This document shows, piece by piece, positions 1 through 8,958 of a DNA stretch of 64,000 bases. Numbering within the stretch: position 1 is the first letter of the stretch; each line of letters opens with the position of its first letter. The notes under the pieces are model-generated. The model was given only the letters and a program-made list of their open reading frames with translations, was not told the origin of the DNA and ran no database searches. A program made the translations under genes and the position numbers. This stretch comes from Erwinia sp. SLM-02 (GTDB taxonomy: Bacteria; Pseudomonadota; Gammaproteobacteria; Enterobacterales; Enterobacteriaceae): assembly GCF_037450285.1 (NCBI RefSeq), contig NZ_JAQISN010000001.1:1302001-1366000 (forward strand), written 5' to 3'.

Positions 1-77
1 ATTAATATTTAGTTACATCACTGCTTTTTTCGACAGGGATTTTTCGCCTGGCTAGAGATATTTCTTATTTACAGGCT

Positions 78-108
78 GATGTTTTCCCGTCAAATACCCT
101 CTATAATG
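78..108 (+). promoter_or_regulatory. Candidate promoter upstream of ydiY
   Basis: A perfect -10 hexamer TATAAT lies at 102-107 and is followed by a GC-rich discriminator (GCGCGCC). The matching -35 region is weak. It would give a leader of about 160 nt before ydiY. No other gene is visible in 1-274. A GC-rich discriminator is typical of growth-rate-controlled promoters, but that is only suggestive here. Confidence 0.35.
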
Positions 109-274
109 CGCGCCGTTAATGGGAATGTTCTCATTCATCGAGTAGATTCGTCGTGATGCTTGTGAAAAAGAGTGATTTAACAAATTGTTACGTTTATTAC
201 CGTAAATTGCGTTGATCGTCCTTCAAAAGGCTTCAGACTTAATCTTTTCAAAACTGCCGTACGGGTCACATTAA

Positions 275-1030
275 ATGAAAGCGCTTAGTAAACTGTCTGT
301 CGTTCTGCTGCTCTCCGGGGGAGCACTGTGTCAACAAGCCCTGGCTGATAACAACGTATTTACGGTTATGGATGACCCGAGCACCGCGAAGAAACCTTTT
401 GAAGGCAATGCCGCAGCGGGTTATCTCGCTCAGAGCGGCAATACCAAAAGCTCATCCGCCACGGCGAATACCAATATGACCTGGTATCAGCCAAGCACCG
501 CTTACAGCCTGTGGGGAAATGCGAGCAACACCTCATCAAACGATGAGCGTTCTTCCGAAACCTATCAGGTGGGTGGACGTACTCGTTATAACATGAACAG
601 CGCGGACTACCTGTTCGGTCAGGCCAGCTGGCTGAGCGATCGTTTTAACGGTTACGACGGTCGCTCCATTCTGGCGGCGGGTTATGGTCGCCAGCTGCTG
701 AACGGCCCGGTGCACTCGCTGCGTCTGGAAGCCGGTCCTGGCGTGCGCTATGACGATTTCCATGAAGGCGGCCATGAAACGCAGGCGCTGGCCTATGGCG
801 CAATGAGCTACCAGTGGCAGCTGACCGACAACACCAAATTCATTCAGGGTGTCTCCGTACTCGGCAGCGACGATACCACCGTCAACTCCGAAACAGGACT
901 GCAGGTGGCCATCAATGACCACTTCGCACTGAAGCTGGCTTACAACGTGACCTGGAACCAGAACCCGCCAGAGTCCGCGCCGGAAAGAACCGACACCAAA
1001 ACGTCGGTACTACTTTCCTACGCGATGTAA
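275..1030 (+). CDS. ydiY: YdiY-like DUF481 outer-membrane protein
   Basis: A 251-residue protein of the DUF481 (YdiY) family, predicted to be an outer-membrane beta-barrel of unknown function. Residues 1-24 form a signal peptide ending ALA before DNN. The rest alternates short amphipathic strands (for example around YLFGQASWLSDRF and LRLEAGPGVRYD) and ends in an aromatic/Met stretch, as barrels do. In E. coli ydiY also lies next to thrS, so synteny supports the name. The start is the first ATG before the signal peptide, with only a weak ribosome site. A strong terminator follows directly, so it is probably a single-gene unit. Confidence 0.85.
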   Translation: MKALSKLSVVLLLSGGALCQQALADNNVFTVMDDPSTAKKPFEGNAAAGYLAQSGNTKSSSATANTNMTWYQPSTAYSLWGNASNTSSNDERSSETYQVGGRTRYNMNSADYLFGQASWLSDRFNGYDGRSILAAGYGRQLLNGPVHSLRLEAGPGVRYDDFHEGGHETQALAYGAMSYQWQLTDNTKFIQGVSVLGSDDTTVNSETGLQVAINDHFALKLAYNVTWNQNPPESAPERTDTKTSVLLSYAM

Positions 1031-1038
1031 TGCTCCCC

Positions 1039-1063
1039 GGGCCGATAAGTCGGCCCGTTTTTT
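1039..1063 (+). terminator. Rho-independent terminator of ydiY
   Basis: Stem GGGCCGA (1039-1045), loop TAAG, stem TCGGCCC (1050-1056), then a run of T to 1063. It lies 8 bases after the ydiY stop. Confidence 0.9.
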
Positions 1064-1199
1064 CAGGTCTATCTGCCCGTCACATCGTTTTCCCTTTACG
1101 GCAATTTAACCCCGCGCCGTGCAATTCCCCCTCATGAAGTGTAAGATACTACACCTTCAAAGGTTTCTCTGATTTTGAGTCACGTTTGAGTCTGTGTAC

Positions 1200-1323
1200 C
1201 AGACCGTGTACCAAACCGGCAAATGTGAGCGGGTTTTAAGTACTAAGGGTCTGGTTTATAAAGTAAAACCAATGTTTGTATGTAGCCTTGCGTATGGGTT
1301 ACCACTGCAATTAAGGATGTTAC
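1200..1323 (+). promoter_or_regulatory. thrS leader with ThrRS translational operator
   Basis: The leader of thrS resembles the E. coli operator to which threonyl-tRNA synthetase binds to repress its own translation. A GGTTT/AAACC hairpin lies at 1253-1270, followed by an arm with TTGCGTATGG. This contains a CGT triplet (1291-1293), about 31-33 bases before the start codon, where the E. coli operator carries its tRNA-Thr anticodon-like loop. The ribosome site (AAGGA) follows at 1313-1317. The assignment rests on similarity and position; folding was not computed. Confidence 0.65.
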
Positions 1324-3252
1324 ATGCCAGTGATTACTCTTCCTGATGGAAGTAAGCGTTCGTTTGACCACGCCGTAAGCGTGATGGATATTGCCCTGGA
1401 TATCGGTCCTGGCCTGGCGAAAGCCTGTATTGCCGGACGGGTAAATGGTGAGCTGGTGGATGCGGTTGATCCGATCACCGAAGATGCCAATGTGGCCATC
1501 ATCACCGCCAAAGACGAAGCCGGTCTGGAAATTATTCGCCACTCCTGTGCGCACCTGTTAGGTCATGCGATTAAACAGCTGTGGCCAGATACCAAAATGG
1601 CTATCGGTCCGGTGATCGACAACGGTTTCTACTATGATGTTGACCTCGATCGTACCCTGACGCAGGAAGATATCGATCAGCTGGAAAAGCGCATGCACCA
1701 GCTGGCCGAAACCAATTACGACGTTGTTAAACAGAAGGTCAGCTGGCAGGAAGCGCGTGACGCCTTTGCTGCTCGTGATGAAACCTACAAGATGACCATT
1801 CTTGATGAAAACATCAGCCATGACGATCGTCCTGGGCTGTATCATCATGAAGAATATGTCGATATGTGCCGTGGTCCGCACGTACCGAATATGCGTTTTT
1901 GCCACCACTTCAAACTGCAGAAAATCTCCGGTGCCTACTGGCGCGGCGACAGCAACAATAAAATGCTGCAGCGTATTTACGGCACCGCATGGGCCGACAA
2001 AAAACAGCTGGCGGCGTATTTGCTGCGTCTGGAAGAAGCGGCAAAACGCGACCACCGTAAGATTGGTAAGCAGCTCGACCTGTATCATATGCAGGAAGAG
2101 GCACCGGGCATGGTGTTCTGGCACAACGACGGCTGGACTATTTTCCGCGAGCTGGAAGTGTTTGTTCGCACCAAGCTGAAAGAGTATGACTACCAGGAAG
2201 TGAAAGGTCCGTTCATGATGGACCGCGTGCTGTGGGAAAAAACCGGCCACTGGGAAAACTACAAAGAAGCGATGTTCACCACCTCTTCAGAGAACCGTGA
2301 ATACTGCATTAAGCCAATGAACTGCCCGGGTCACGTGCAGATCTTTAATCAGGGGCTGAAATCGTATCGCGATCTGCCGCTGCGTATGGCTGAATTCGGT
2401 AGCTGTCACCGTAATGAGCCATCGGGCGCGCTGCACGGTCTGATGCGCGTGCGCGGTTTCACTCAGGACGATGCCCATATCTTCTGTACTGAAGAGCAGG
2501 TGCGTGATGAAGTGAACAGCTGCATTAAGATGGTGTACGACATGTACAGCACCTTCGGCTTTGAAAAGATCGTTGTTAAGCTCTCTACGCGTCCTGAAAA
2601 GCGTATTGGTTCTGACGATCTGTGGGACCGCTCTGAGGCCGACCTGGCCGCCGCGCTGAAAGAGAACGAGATTCCGTTCGAGTATCAGCCGGGTGAGGGG
2701 GCTTTCTACGGTCCTAAAATTGAATTTACCCTGCATGACTGCCTCGACCGTGCATGGCAGTGCGGTACCGTACAGCTGGACTTCTCGCTGCCGGGCCGTC
2801 TGAATGCTTCTTATGTGGGTGAAAGTAATGAACGCCAGGTGCCGGTAATGATTCACCGTGCAATCCTGGGGTCCATGGAGCGCTTTATCGGGATTTTGAC
2901 CGAAGAATATGCCGGTTTCTTCCCGACCTGGCTTGCTCCAGTACAAGTTGTGGTAATGAATATTACCGATGGTCAGTCCGAATATGTTGCAGAATTAACG
3001 CGAAAACTGCAGAATGCGGGCATTCGTGCAAAAGCGGACTTGAGAAACGAGAAGATTGGCTTTAAAATCCGCGAACACACTTTACGACGTGTCCCGTATA
3101 TGTTGGTCTGTGGTGATAAAGAGGTGGAATCTGGCAAAGTAGCCGTTCGCACCCGCCGCGGTAAAGACCTGGGAAGCATGGACGTAAACGAAGTGATCGC
3201 GAAGCTGCAGAATGAAATTCGCAGTCGCAATCTTCATCAATTGGAGGAATAA
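1324..3252 (+). CDS. thrS: Threonyl-tRNA synthetase
   Basis: A class II aminoacyl-tRNA synthetase that charges tRNA-Thr in the cytoplasm. At 642 residues it has the same length as the E. coli enzyme. The order is an N-terminal TGS domain (about 1-60), an editing domain with the HxxxH motif (HSCAHLLGHA, near residue 73), a catalytic core with motif 2 (FGSCHRNEPSGALHGL) and motif 3 (LGSMERFIGIL), and a C-terminal anticodon-binding domain. The zinc-site Cys is in NCPGH. It heads the translation operon thrS-infC-rpmI-rplT and is probably controlled through the leader just upstream. Confidence 0.98.
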   Translation: MPVITLPDGSKRSFDHAVSVMDIALDIGPGLAKACIAGRVNGELVDAVDPITEDANVAIITAKDEAGLEIIRHSCAHLLGHAIKQLWPDTKMAIGPVIDNGFYYDVDLDRTLTQEDIDQLEKRMHQLAETNYDVVKQKVSWQEARDAFAARDETYKMTILDENISHDDRPGLYHHEEYVDMCRGPHVPNMRFCHHFKLQKISGAYWRGDSNNKMLQRIYGTAWADKKQLAAYLLRLEEAAKRDHRKIGKQLDLYHMQEEAPGMVFWHNDGWTIFRELEVFVRTKLKEYDYQEVKGPFMMDRVLWEKTGHWENYKEAMFTTSSENREYCIKPMNCPGHVQIFNQGLKSYRDLPLRMAEFGSCHRNEPSGALHGLMRVRGFTQDDAHIFCTEEQVRDEVNSCIKMVYDMYSTFGFEKIVVKLSTRPEKRIGSDDLWDRSEADLAAALKENEIPFEYQPGEGAFYGPKIEFTLHDCLDRAWQCGTVQLDFSLPGRLNASYVGESNERQVPVMIHRAILGSMERFIGILTEEYAGFFPTWLAPVQVVVMNITDGQSEYVAELTRKLQNAGIRAKADLRNEKIGFKIREHTLRRVPYMLVCGDKEVESGKVAVRTRRGKDLGSMDVNEVIAKLQNEIRSRNLHQLEE

Positions 3253-3255
3253 AGT

Positions 3256-3807
3256 ATTAAAGGCGGAAAACGAGTTCAACCGGCGCGTCCTAATCGCATT
3301 AACAGAGAAATTCGCGCCACTGAGGTTCGTCTGACTGGCGTCGATGGCGAACAGATTGGTATTGTCAGTCTGAATGAAGCTTTAGAAAAAGCTGAAGAAG
3401 CAGGCGTTGATCTCGTAGAGATCAGCCCTAACGCCGAGCCGCCCGTTTGCCGTATTATGGATTACGGCAAGTTCCTTTATGAAAAGAGCAAATCTTCTAA
3501 GGAACAGAAGAAAAAGCAAAAAGTTATCCAGGTTAAGGAAATTAAATTCCGTCCTGGTACCGATGATGGCGACTATCAGGTAAAACTACGCAACCTGATT
3601 CGCTTTCTGGAAGATGGCGATAAAGCTAAAATCACGCTGCGTTTCCGCGGTCGTGAGATGGCGCACCAGCAGATCGGTATGGAAGTGCTTAACCGCGTCC
3701 GTAAAGATCTGTGTGAAGATATCGATCTGGCAATTGTCGAATCCTTCCCTACGAAGATCGAAGGTCGTCAGATGATTATGGTGCTCGCTCCCAAGAAGAA
3801 ACAGTAG
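3256..3807 (+). CDS. infC: Translation initiation factor IF-3 (AUU start)
   Basis: IF-3 binds the 30S subunit and checks initiation-codon pairing. The true start is the rare ATT at 3256, three bases after the thrS stop and preceded by GGAGGAAT. It gives MKGGKRVQ, the conserved IF-3 N-terminus, and a 183-residue protein. An ATG-only reading would begin at 3457 and lose the N-terminal domain. The AUU codon is the known basis of autogenous control, because IF-3 discriminates against it. The domains are N-terminal (1-75), a Lys-rich linker (SKSSKEQKKKQK) and C-terminal. Three extra residues near RKDLCEDIDL relative to E. coli explain the length. Confidence 0.97.
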   Translation: MKGGKRVQPARPNRINREIRATEVRLTGVDGEQIGIVSLNEALEKAEEAGVDLVEISPNAEPPVCRIMDYGKFLYEKSKSSKEQKKKQKVIQVKEIKFRPGTDDGDYQVKLRNLIRFLEDGDKAKITLRFRGREMAHQQIGMEVLNRVRKDLCEDIDLAIVESFPTKIEGRQMIMVLAPKKKQ

Positions 3808-3899
3808 GCCCTAAAGTAATCCTGCCGTGCGCTTCGGCGTGCGGTGTGATTCGCCTGTCTGGTTCATTTTATTAACAATGCGAAGTGGATATTTTTTAA

Positions 3900-4097
3900 A
3901 TGCCAAAGATTAAAACTGTACGTGGCGCGGCCAAGCGCTTCAAGAAGACCGCTTCTGGCGGCTTCAAGCGTAAACACGCTAACCTGCGTCATATTCTGAC
4001 TAAAAAATCTACTAAGCGTAAACGTCACCTGCGTCCGAAAGGTCTGGTGTCTAAAGGCGATCTGGGTCTGGTTATTGCCTGCCTGCCGTACGCATAA
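3900..4097 (+). CDS. rpmI: 50S ribosomal protein L35
   Basis: A 65-residue, very basic protein of the large subunit that starts MPKIKTVRGAAKRFKKT, the typical L35 signature. In E. coli, rpmI and rplT are co-translated and repressed by L20 binding upstream of rpmI. The 92-base gap after infC contains a GC-rich hairpin (around 3823-3843) that may be part of such an operator. That role is inferred from the family and not proven by the sequence. Confidence 0.97.
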   Translation: MPKIKTVRGAAKRFKKTASGGFKRKHANLRHILTKKSTKRKRHLRPKGLVSKGDLGLVIACLPYA

Positions 4098-4138
4098 GTA
4101 TTTTTTTTAAACTTTCAGAATATTAACAGGAGAGCTAA

Positions 4139-4495
4139 ATGGCTCGTGTAAAACGTGGTGTAGTTGCTCGCGCACGTCACAAAAAAATCTTAAAACAAGC
4201 TAAAGGTTACTACGGAGCACGTTCACGTGTTTACCGCGTTGCCTTCCAGGCAGTTATCAAAGCTGGTCAGTATGCTTACCGCGACCGTCGTCAGCGTAAG
4301 CGTCAGTTCCGTCAGCTGTGGATTGCGCGTATCAACGCAGCAGCCCGCACTAACGGTATTTCTTACAGCCGCTTCATCAATGGCCTGAAAAAGGCTTCTA
4401 TTGAGATCGACCGTAAGATCCTGGCTGACATCGCCGTATTCGACAAAGCAGTCTTCTCTGCTCTGGTAGAAAAAGCGAAAGCAGCTCTGGCGTAA
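4139..4495 (+). CDS. rplT: 50S ribosomal protein L20
   Basis: A 118-residue L20: an N-terminal basic extension (MARVKRGVVARARHKKILKQAKGYYGARSRVYR) that threads into 23S rRNA, and a globular C-terminal domain that in E. coli also binds its own mRNA. A good ribosome site (AGGAG) lies 7-11 bases upstream. It is the last gene before a strong terminator. Confidence 0.98.
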   Translation: MARVKRGVVARARHKKILKQAKGYYGARSRVYRVAFQAVIKAGQYAYRDRRQRKRQFRQLWIARINAAARTNGISYSRFINGLKKASIEIDRKILADIAVFDKAVFSALVEKAKAALA

Positions 4496-4508
4496 GCCGG
4501 ATTTTAAG

Positions 4509-4532
4509 AGGGGAGCTTGTCTCCCCTTTTTT
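4509..4532 (+). terminator. Terminator after rplT
   Basis: Stem GGGGAG (4510-4515), loop CTTGT, stem CTCCCC (4521-4526), then six T. It separates the ribosomal-protein genes from the pheMST attenuated operon. Confidence 0.9.
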
Positions 4533-4621
4533 ATTGCCTGTAACCTAAGCAAAAGATTGACTTTTATGCCTCCGGGCATTTCAATAGAACGGTTCCAGCA
4601 ATCCACCAGGTAACAATAAGC

Positions 4622-4663
4622 ATGAATGCTAATTTTCGTTTCTTTTTTTACTTTAGCACCTGA
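4622..4663 (+). CDS. pheM: pheST leader peptide
   Basis: A 13-residue leader peptide, MNANFRFFFYFST, with five Phe codons in a short span. The E. coli PheM leader is 14 residues with the same FRFFFYFST core. Ribosome stalling at the Phe codons when tRNA-Phe is uncharged would prevent the downstream attenuator hairpin and raise pheST transcription. One codon is missing relative to E. coli. Confidence 0.93.
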   Translation: MNANFRFFFYFST

Positions 4664-4708
4664 TTATCGGGGGCTTTTGCGCAAAGAAAAGAAACGAAAA
4701 ATCGCGCT

Positions 4709-4735
4709 AAAAGCCTCCCACGTGGAGGCTTTTTT
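4709..4735 (+). terminator. pheST transcription attenuator
   Basis: Stem AGCCTCC (4712-4718), loop CACGT, stem GGAGGCT (4724-4730), then a T run. It lies 46 bases after the pheM stop and 80 bases before pheS. Between pheM and this stem, the copies of AAAGAAA/CGTTTCTTT and similar stretches offer the alternative pairing expected of an anti-terminator. Confidence 0.88.
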
Positions 4736-4816
4736 CGTTCCGGTGCTGAACACGTAACGATGTTATCGTAAAGACTAAAAACAGACCGGCCACGGTGGCT
4801 GGAAGAAGAGGAAAGC

Positions 4817-5800
4817 ATGTCACATCTCGCAGACCTGGTGGCGCAAGCGAAAGCCGCCATCAATGATGCTCAGGATGTCGCCGCGTTAGATAACGTACGC
4901 GTCGAATACCTGGGGAAAAAAGGGCTTCTTACCCTGCAGATGACTACCCTGCGTGAACTGCCAGCGGAAGATCGTCCGGCAGCCGGTGCGGTAATCAATG
5001 AAGCTAAACAGCAGGTGCAGGACGCGCTCAACGCGCAAAAGAATGCGCTGGAATCTGCGGAGATGAACGCCCGTCTGGCTCAGGAAACTATCGACGTATC
5101 CCTGCCGGGGCGCCGCATTGAAAACGGCGGCCTGCATCCGGTTACCCGTACCATCGATCGTATTGAAACCTTCTTTGGTGAACTGGGCTTCTCGGTGGAA
5201 ACCGGGCCTGAAATCGAAGATGACTATCACAACTTTGATGCGCTGAATATTCCGGGCCACCACCCGGCGCGTGCCGACCACGATACGTTCTGGTTTGATG
5301 CCAAACGCCTGCTGCGTACCCAGACTTCCGGCGTGCAGATCCGTACCATGGAGGCTCAGCAGCCGCCGATTCGCGTCATTGTGCCGGGCCGCGTATATCG
5401 TAACGACTACGATCAGACCCATACCCCGATGTTCCATCAGATGGAAGGCCTGATCGTTGATAAAAACATCAGCTTCACCAATCTGAAAGGCACGCTGCAC
5501 GATTTCCTGAACAACTTCTTCGAAGCCGATCTGCAGGTCCGTTTCCGTCCTTCCTACTTCCCGTTCACCGAACCGTCCGCGGAAGTGGATGTCATGGGCA
5601 AAAACGGTAAATGGCTGGAAGTGCTGGGCTGCGGCATGGTGCATCCGAACGTTCTGCGCAATGTCGGAATTGACCCGGAAGTCTATTCCGGCTTTGCCTT
5701 CGGTATGGGTATGGAGCGTCTGACCATGCTGCGCTATGGCGTGACCGACCTGCGTGCCTTCTTCGAAAATGATTTACGTTTCCTCAAACAGTTTAAATAA
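4817..5800 (+). CDS. pheS: Phenylalanyl-tRNA synthetase alpha subunit
   Basis: The catalytic subunit of the alpha2-beta2 synthetase, 327 residues as in E. coli. It has an N-terminal coiled-coil arm (1-85) and a class II core with motif 2 (GRVYRNDYDQTHTPMFHQMEG) and motif 3 (GFAFGMGMERLTMLRYG, near the C-terminus). In the motif 3 region the Ala of AFGMG lines the Phe pocket in the E. coli enzyme. It is followed by pheT after 15 bases. Confidence 0.98.
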   Translation: MSHLADLVAQAKAAINDAQDVAALDNVRVEYLGKKGLLTLQMTTLRELPAEDRPAAGAVINEAKQQVQDALNAQKNALESAEMNARLAQETIDVSLPGRRIENGGLHPVTRTIDRIETFFGELGFSVETGPEIEDDYHNFDALNIPGHHPARADHDTFWFDAKRLLRTQTSGVQIRTMEAQQPPIRVIVPGRVYRNDYDQTHTPMFHQMEGLIVDKNISFTNLKGTLHDFLNNFFEADLQVRFRPSYFPFTEPSAEVDVMGKNGKWLEVLGCGMVHPNVLRNVGIDPEVYSGFAFGMGMERLTMLRYGVTDLRAFFENDLRFLKQFK

Positions 5801-5815
5801 GGGCGGGTAAAACCA

Positions 5816-8203
5816 ATGAAATTCAGTGAACTCTGGTTACGTGAATGGGTTAATCCGGCCATTGACGGTGAAGCCCTGTCCGATCAAATCACCATGGCCG
5901 GTCTGGAAGTTGACGGCGTTGATGCCGTCGCCGGTGCATTTCACGGTGTGGTGGTGGGTGAAGTGGTTGAATGCGGCCAGCACCCTAACGCCGATAAACT
6001 GCGCGTAACTAAAATCAACGTGGGCGGCGATCGCCTGCTGGATATCGTCTGCGGCGCGCCAAACTGCCGTCAGGGGCTGAAAGTGGCGGTTGCCACCGTC
6101 GGTGCCGTCCTGCCGGGTGATTTCAAAATTAAAGCCGCTAAACTGCGCGGCGAACCGTCCGAAGGGATGCTGTGCTCCTTCTCCGAGCTGGGAATTTCCG
6201 ACGACCATCAGGGCATCATTGAGCTGCCGCTGGATGCGCCCGTTGGCACCGATATCCGCGAATACCTCAAGCTGGACGACAGCACCATTGAAATTAGCGT
6301 GACGCCAAACCGCGCCGACTGCCTGGGTATTATCGGCGTGGCGCGCGACGTGGCGGTGCTGAACAAGCTGCCGCTGGCTGAGCCGGAAATTCTACCGGTC
6401 GCGGCCACGCTGGCTGACACGTTCCCGATTAGCGTTACCGCACCGGAAGCCTGCCCACGCTACGTGGGGCGTGTGGTTAAAGGCATTAACGTCAAAGCAG
6501 CAACTCCGCTGTGGATGAAAGAGAAGCTGCGCCGCTGCGGCATCCGCTCGATCGATCCGGTGGTGGATATCACCAACTTTGTCCTGCTGGAACTCGGCCA
6601 GCCGATGCACGCCTTCGATCTGGATCGCATCAATGGCGAAATCATTGTGCGCCTGGCGGAAGAGGGCGAAAAGCTGACTCTGCTGGACGGTAGCGAAGCC
6701 ACGTTGAAAAACGATACGCTGGTCATTGCCGATGCCGGTAAGGCGCTGGCGATGGCCGGCATCTTTGGTGGCGAGCACTCGGGCGTTAACGAAGAGACGC
6801 AGAACGTGCTGCTGGAATCCGCGTTCTTCAGCCCGCTGTCAATTACCGGGCGTGCGCGCCGTCACGGCCTGCATACCGATGCGTCCCACCGCTACGAGCG
6901 CGGCGTTGACCCTGCGCTGCAGCACAAAGCCATTGAGCGCGCCACGCGCCTGCTGCTGGATATCTGCGGCGGCGAAGCCGGTCCTCTGATCGATGTGACG
7001 AATCAGGAATACCTGCCGAAGCGCGCCACCATCACGCTGCGCCGCGAGAAGCTGGACCGCCTGATTGGCCATGTGATTGCCGATGCGGACGTCACCGATT
7101 TCCTGACCCGCCTGGGCTGCGAAGTGACCGTTGGCAACGGCGAGTGGCAGGCAACGGCCCCAAGCTGGCGTTTCGACATGGAGATTGAAGAGGATCTCGT
7201 TGAGGAAGTGGCCCGCATTTACGGCTACAACAATATTCCGCACGTTCCGGTCCTGGCCTCTCTGGAGATGACCCAACACCGTGAAGCGGACCTGTCCCTG
7301 AAGCGCGTGAAGTCCCTGCTGGTCGATAAGGGCTACCAGGAAGCGATTACCTACAGCTTCGTTGACCCGAAAATTCAGGCGCTGCTGCATCCGGGTGAAG
7401 AGAGCCTGGTGCTGCCAAGCCCGATTTCAGTAGAAATGTCGGCGATGCGCCTGTCACTATGGAGCGGCCTGCTCGGTGCGGTGGTGTATAACCAGAATCG
7501 CCAGCAGTCCCGCGTGCGCCTGTTTGAGAGCGGCCTGCGCTTTGTTCCTGATACGCAGGCAAACCTGGGTATCCGTCAGGAGGTTATGCTGTCTGGCGTT
7601 ATCGCCGGCAATCGCAATGAAGAGCATTGGGATCTGGCGCGTCAGGCCGTTGACTTCTATGATTTGAAAGGTGATTTAGAGTCTGTGCTGGAACTTACCG
7701 GCAAGCTCGATGAGATCCGGTTTGTAGCCGAAGCTAATCCGGCGCTGCATCCGGGGCAGAGCGCGGCAATTTATTTACGCGGCGAAGCCATCGGATTCAT
7801 CGGTGTGGTGCACCCGGAACTTGAGCGAAAACTGGATCTTAACGGTCGTACGGTGGTGTTTGAGCTGCTGTGGGATAAGGTCGCAGACCGCGTCCTGCCT
7901 GACGTCAGCGGCATTTCGCGCTTCCCGGCAAACCGCCGTGATATTGCCGTTGTGGTGGCGGAAAACGTCCCTGCAGCAGATATCATCACGGAGTGTAAGA
8001 AAGTTGGCGTAAATCAGGTAGTTGGCGTAAACTTGTTTGACGTGTACCGTGGTAAGGGCGTAGATGAGGGTTTCAAGAGCCTCGCTATCAGCCTGATTTT
8101 GCAAGATACCAGCCGGACACTCGAAGAAGAGGAGATTGCCGCTACCGTTGCAAAATGTGTAGAGGCACTGAAAGAGCGATTCCAAGCATCCTTGAGGGAT
8201 TGA
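5816..8203 (+). CDS. pheT: Phenylalanyl-tRNA synthetase beta subunit
   Basis: The tRNA-binding and editing subunit, 795 residues, the same length as E. coli. It has an N-terminal OB-fold tRNA-binding domain (GVVVGEVVECGQHPNADKLR, about 40-150), the B3/B4 editing domain, B5 domains (YNNIPHVPVL region) and a C-terminal FDX-ACB domain (SRFPANRRDIAVVV). It ends four bases before ihfA, so ihfA is in the same operon. In E. coli an internal promoter for ihfA lies within pheT. Confidence 0.98.
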   Translation: MKFSELWLREWVNPAIDGEALSDQITMAGLEVDGVDAVAGAFHGVVVGEVVECGQHPNADKLRVTKINVGGDRLLDIVCGAPNCRQGLKVAVATVGAVLPGDFKIKAAKLRGEPSEGMLCSFSELGISDDHQGIIELPLDAPVGTDIREYLKLDDSTIEISVTPNRADCLGIIGVARDVAVLNKLPLAEPEILPVAATLADTFPISVTAPEACPRYVGRVVKGINVKAATPLWMKEKLRRCGIRSIDPVVDITNFVLLELGQPMHAFDLDRINGEIIVRLAEEGEKLTLLDGSEATLKNDTLVIADAGKALAMAGIFGGEHSGVNEETQNVLLESAFFSPLSITGRARRHGLHTDASHRYERGVDPALQHKAIERATRLLLDICGGEAGPLIDVTNQEYLPKRATITLRREKLDRLIGHVIADADVTDFLTRLGCEVTVGNGEWQATAPSWRFDMEIEEDLVEEVARIYGYNNIPHVPVLASLEMTQHREADLSLKRVKSLLVDKGYQEAITYSFVDPKIQALLHPGEESLVLPSPISVEMSAMRLSLWSGLLGAVVYNQNRQQSRVRLFESGLRFVPDTQANLGIRQEVMLSGVIAGNRNEEHWDLARQAVDFYDLKGDLESVLELTGKLDEIRFVAEANPALHPGQSAAIYLRGEAIGFIGVVHPELERKLDLNGRTVVFELLWDKVADRVLPDVSGISRFPANRRDIAVVVAENVPAADIITECKKVGVNQVVGVNLFDVYRGKGVDEGFKSLAISLILQDTSRTLEEEEIAATVAKCVEALKERFQASLRD

Positions 8204-8207
8204 ACCT

Positions 8208-8507
8208 ATGGCGCTTACAAAAGCTGAAATGTCTGAATATCTGTTTGAGAAGCTTGGGCTTAGCAAACGGGATGCCAAAGAGCTGGTAGAACTGTTTTTT
8301 GAAGAAGTGCGTCGTGCTTTGGAGAACGGTGAGCAGGTCAAACTGTCAGGATTTGGCAACTTCGACCTTCGCGACAAGAATCAACGTCCGGGACGTAACC
8401 CAAAAACCGGGGAAGACATCCCGATTACGGCCCGTCGGGTAGTGACTTTCCGTCCTGGTCAGAAGTTGAAGAGCCGGGTAGAAAACGCTTCACCGAAAGA
8501 AGACTGA
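8208..8507 (+). CDS. ihfA: Integration host factor alpha subunit
   Basis: A 99-residue DNA-bending protein of the HU/IHF family that pairs with IHF-beta. The beta-arm motif FGNFDLRDKNQRPGRNPKTGE carries the Pro that intercalates into DNA. It acts in nucleoid structure, transcription and site-specific recombination, including P2-type phage integration. Its terminator is the attachment site of the neighbouring prophage. Confidence 0.98.
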   Translation: MALTKAEMSEYLFEKLGLSKRDAKELVELFFEEVRRALENGEQVKLSGFGNFDLRDKNQRPGRNPKTGEDIPITARRVVTFRPGQKLKSRVENASPKED

Positions 8508-8519
8508 TATTCGCAATTC

Positions 8520-8545
8520 AAAAAGGCCGCGCAAGCGGCCTTTTT
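8520..8545 (+). terminator. ihfA terminator (left copy)
   Basis: A-run, stem GGCCGC (8525-8530), loop GCAA, stem GCGGCC (8535-8540), five T. Because the phage crossover lies within this repeat, ihfA keeps a working terminator after integration. Confidence 0.92.
8523..8545. other. attL core of the prophage
   Basis: The 23 bases here are repeated exactly at 42993-43015: AA, the GGCCGC-GCAA-GCGGCC hairpin, then TTTTT. The direct repeat marks the two ends of the prophage. The flanks diverge at once (CATTA on the left, an extra T and CATTC on the right). The next host gene on the far side is btuC, which follows ihfA directly in E. coli. Confidence 0.92.
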
Positions 8546-8636
8546 CATTAATACAACTTATTGATTTAAATCGGTTTTTTTAATTTTAATGTCCACATTG
8601 CGACCACAACTCAGTTACTGCACCGTACATTAACTT

Positions 8637-8669
8637 AAAAGCCCCGCTTCTGATGCGGGGCTTTTTTTA
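8637..8669 (-). terminator. Terminator after ogr
   Basis: AAAAGCCCCGC (8637-8647), a 7-base loop, GCGGGGC and a T run to 8669. It can work in both directions; on the minus strand it lies at the ogr stop and ends the late transcript of D and ogr before attL. Confidence 0.85.
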
Positions 8670-8915
8670 TAGGGCGAGGTTTAGTTGATCGCGTCCGTAA
8701 TGCGATACGGGAAACGCATCTTTGGGGATAAAGTCCGGCGGTAACGGTTCGCGGCGGCCGCGTTTAGTCACCAGCTTTTCTACGCTGTTCAGGGTGGTAA
8801 AGGTCTCGCTGCATTCTAAATTCTGGCACTGATGATACTGGCGTATTGTCAGTTCACTAAGACGACGGCTGGTGCGGGTACGGGCGTGAGCGCCGCAGAT
8901 CGGGCAAATAAACAT
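8667..8915 (-). CDS. ogr: Late-gene transcriptional activator Ogr
   Basis: An 82-residue zinc-finger activator of the Ogr/Delta family, which binds TGT-N12-ACA boxes near -55 and contacts RNA polymerase alpha to turn on late operons. C4, C7, C30 and C35 are placed as in P2 Ogr (Cx2C...Cx4C, with YHQCQN). The ATG at 8915 was chosen because it gives MFICPICG, aligns with the P2 start and has GAGGGAG just upstream. A longer frame begins further up but adds 40 unrelated residues. It lies downstream of D, as in P2. Confidence 0.93.
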   Translation of the reverse strand: MFICPICGAHARTRTSRRLSELTIRQYHQCQNLECSETFTTLNSVEKLVTKRGRREPLPPDFIPKDAFPVSHYGRDQLNLAL

Positions 8916-8958
8916 GATGGCTCCCTCATGGGAGTTGAACTCGCTGTTATTATGACCG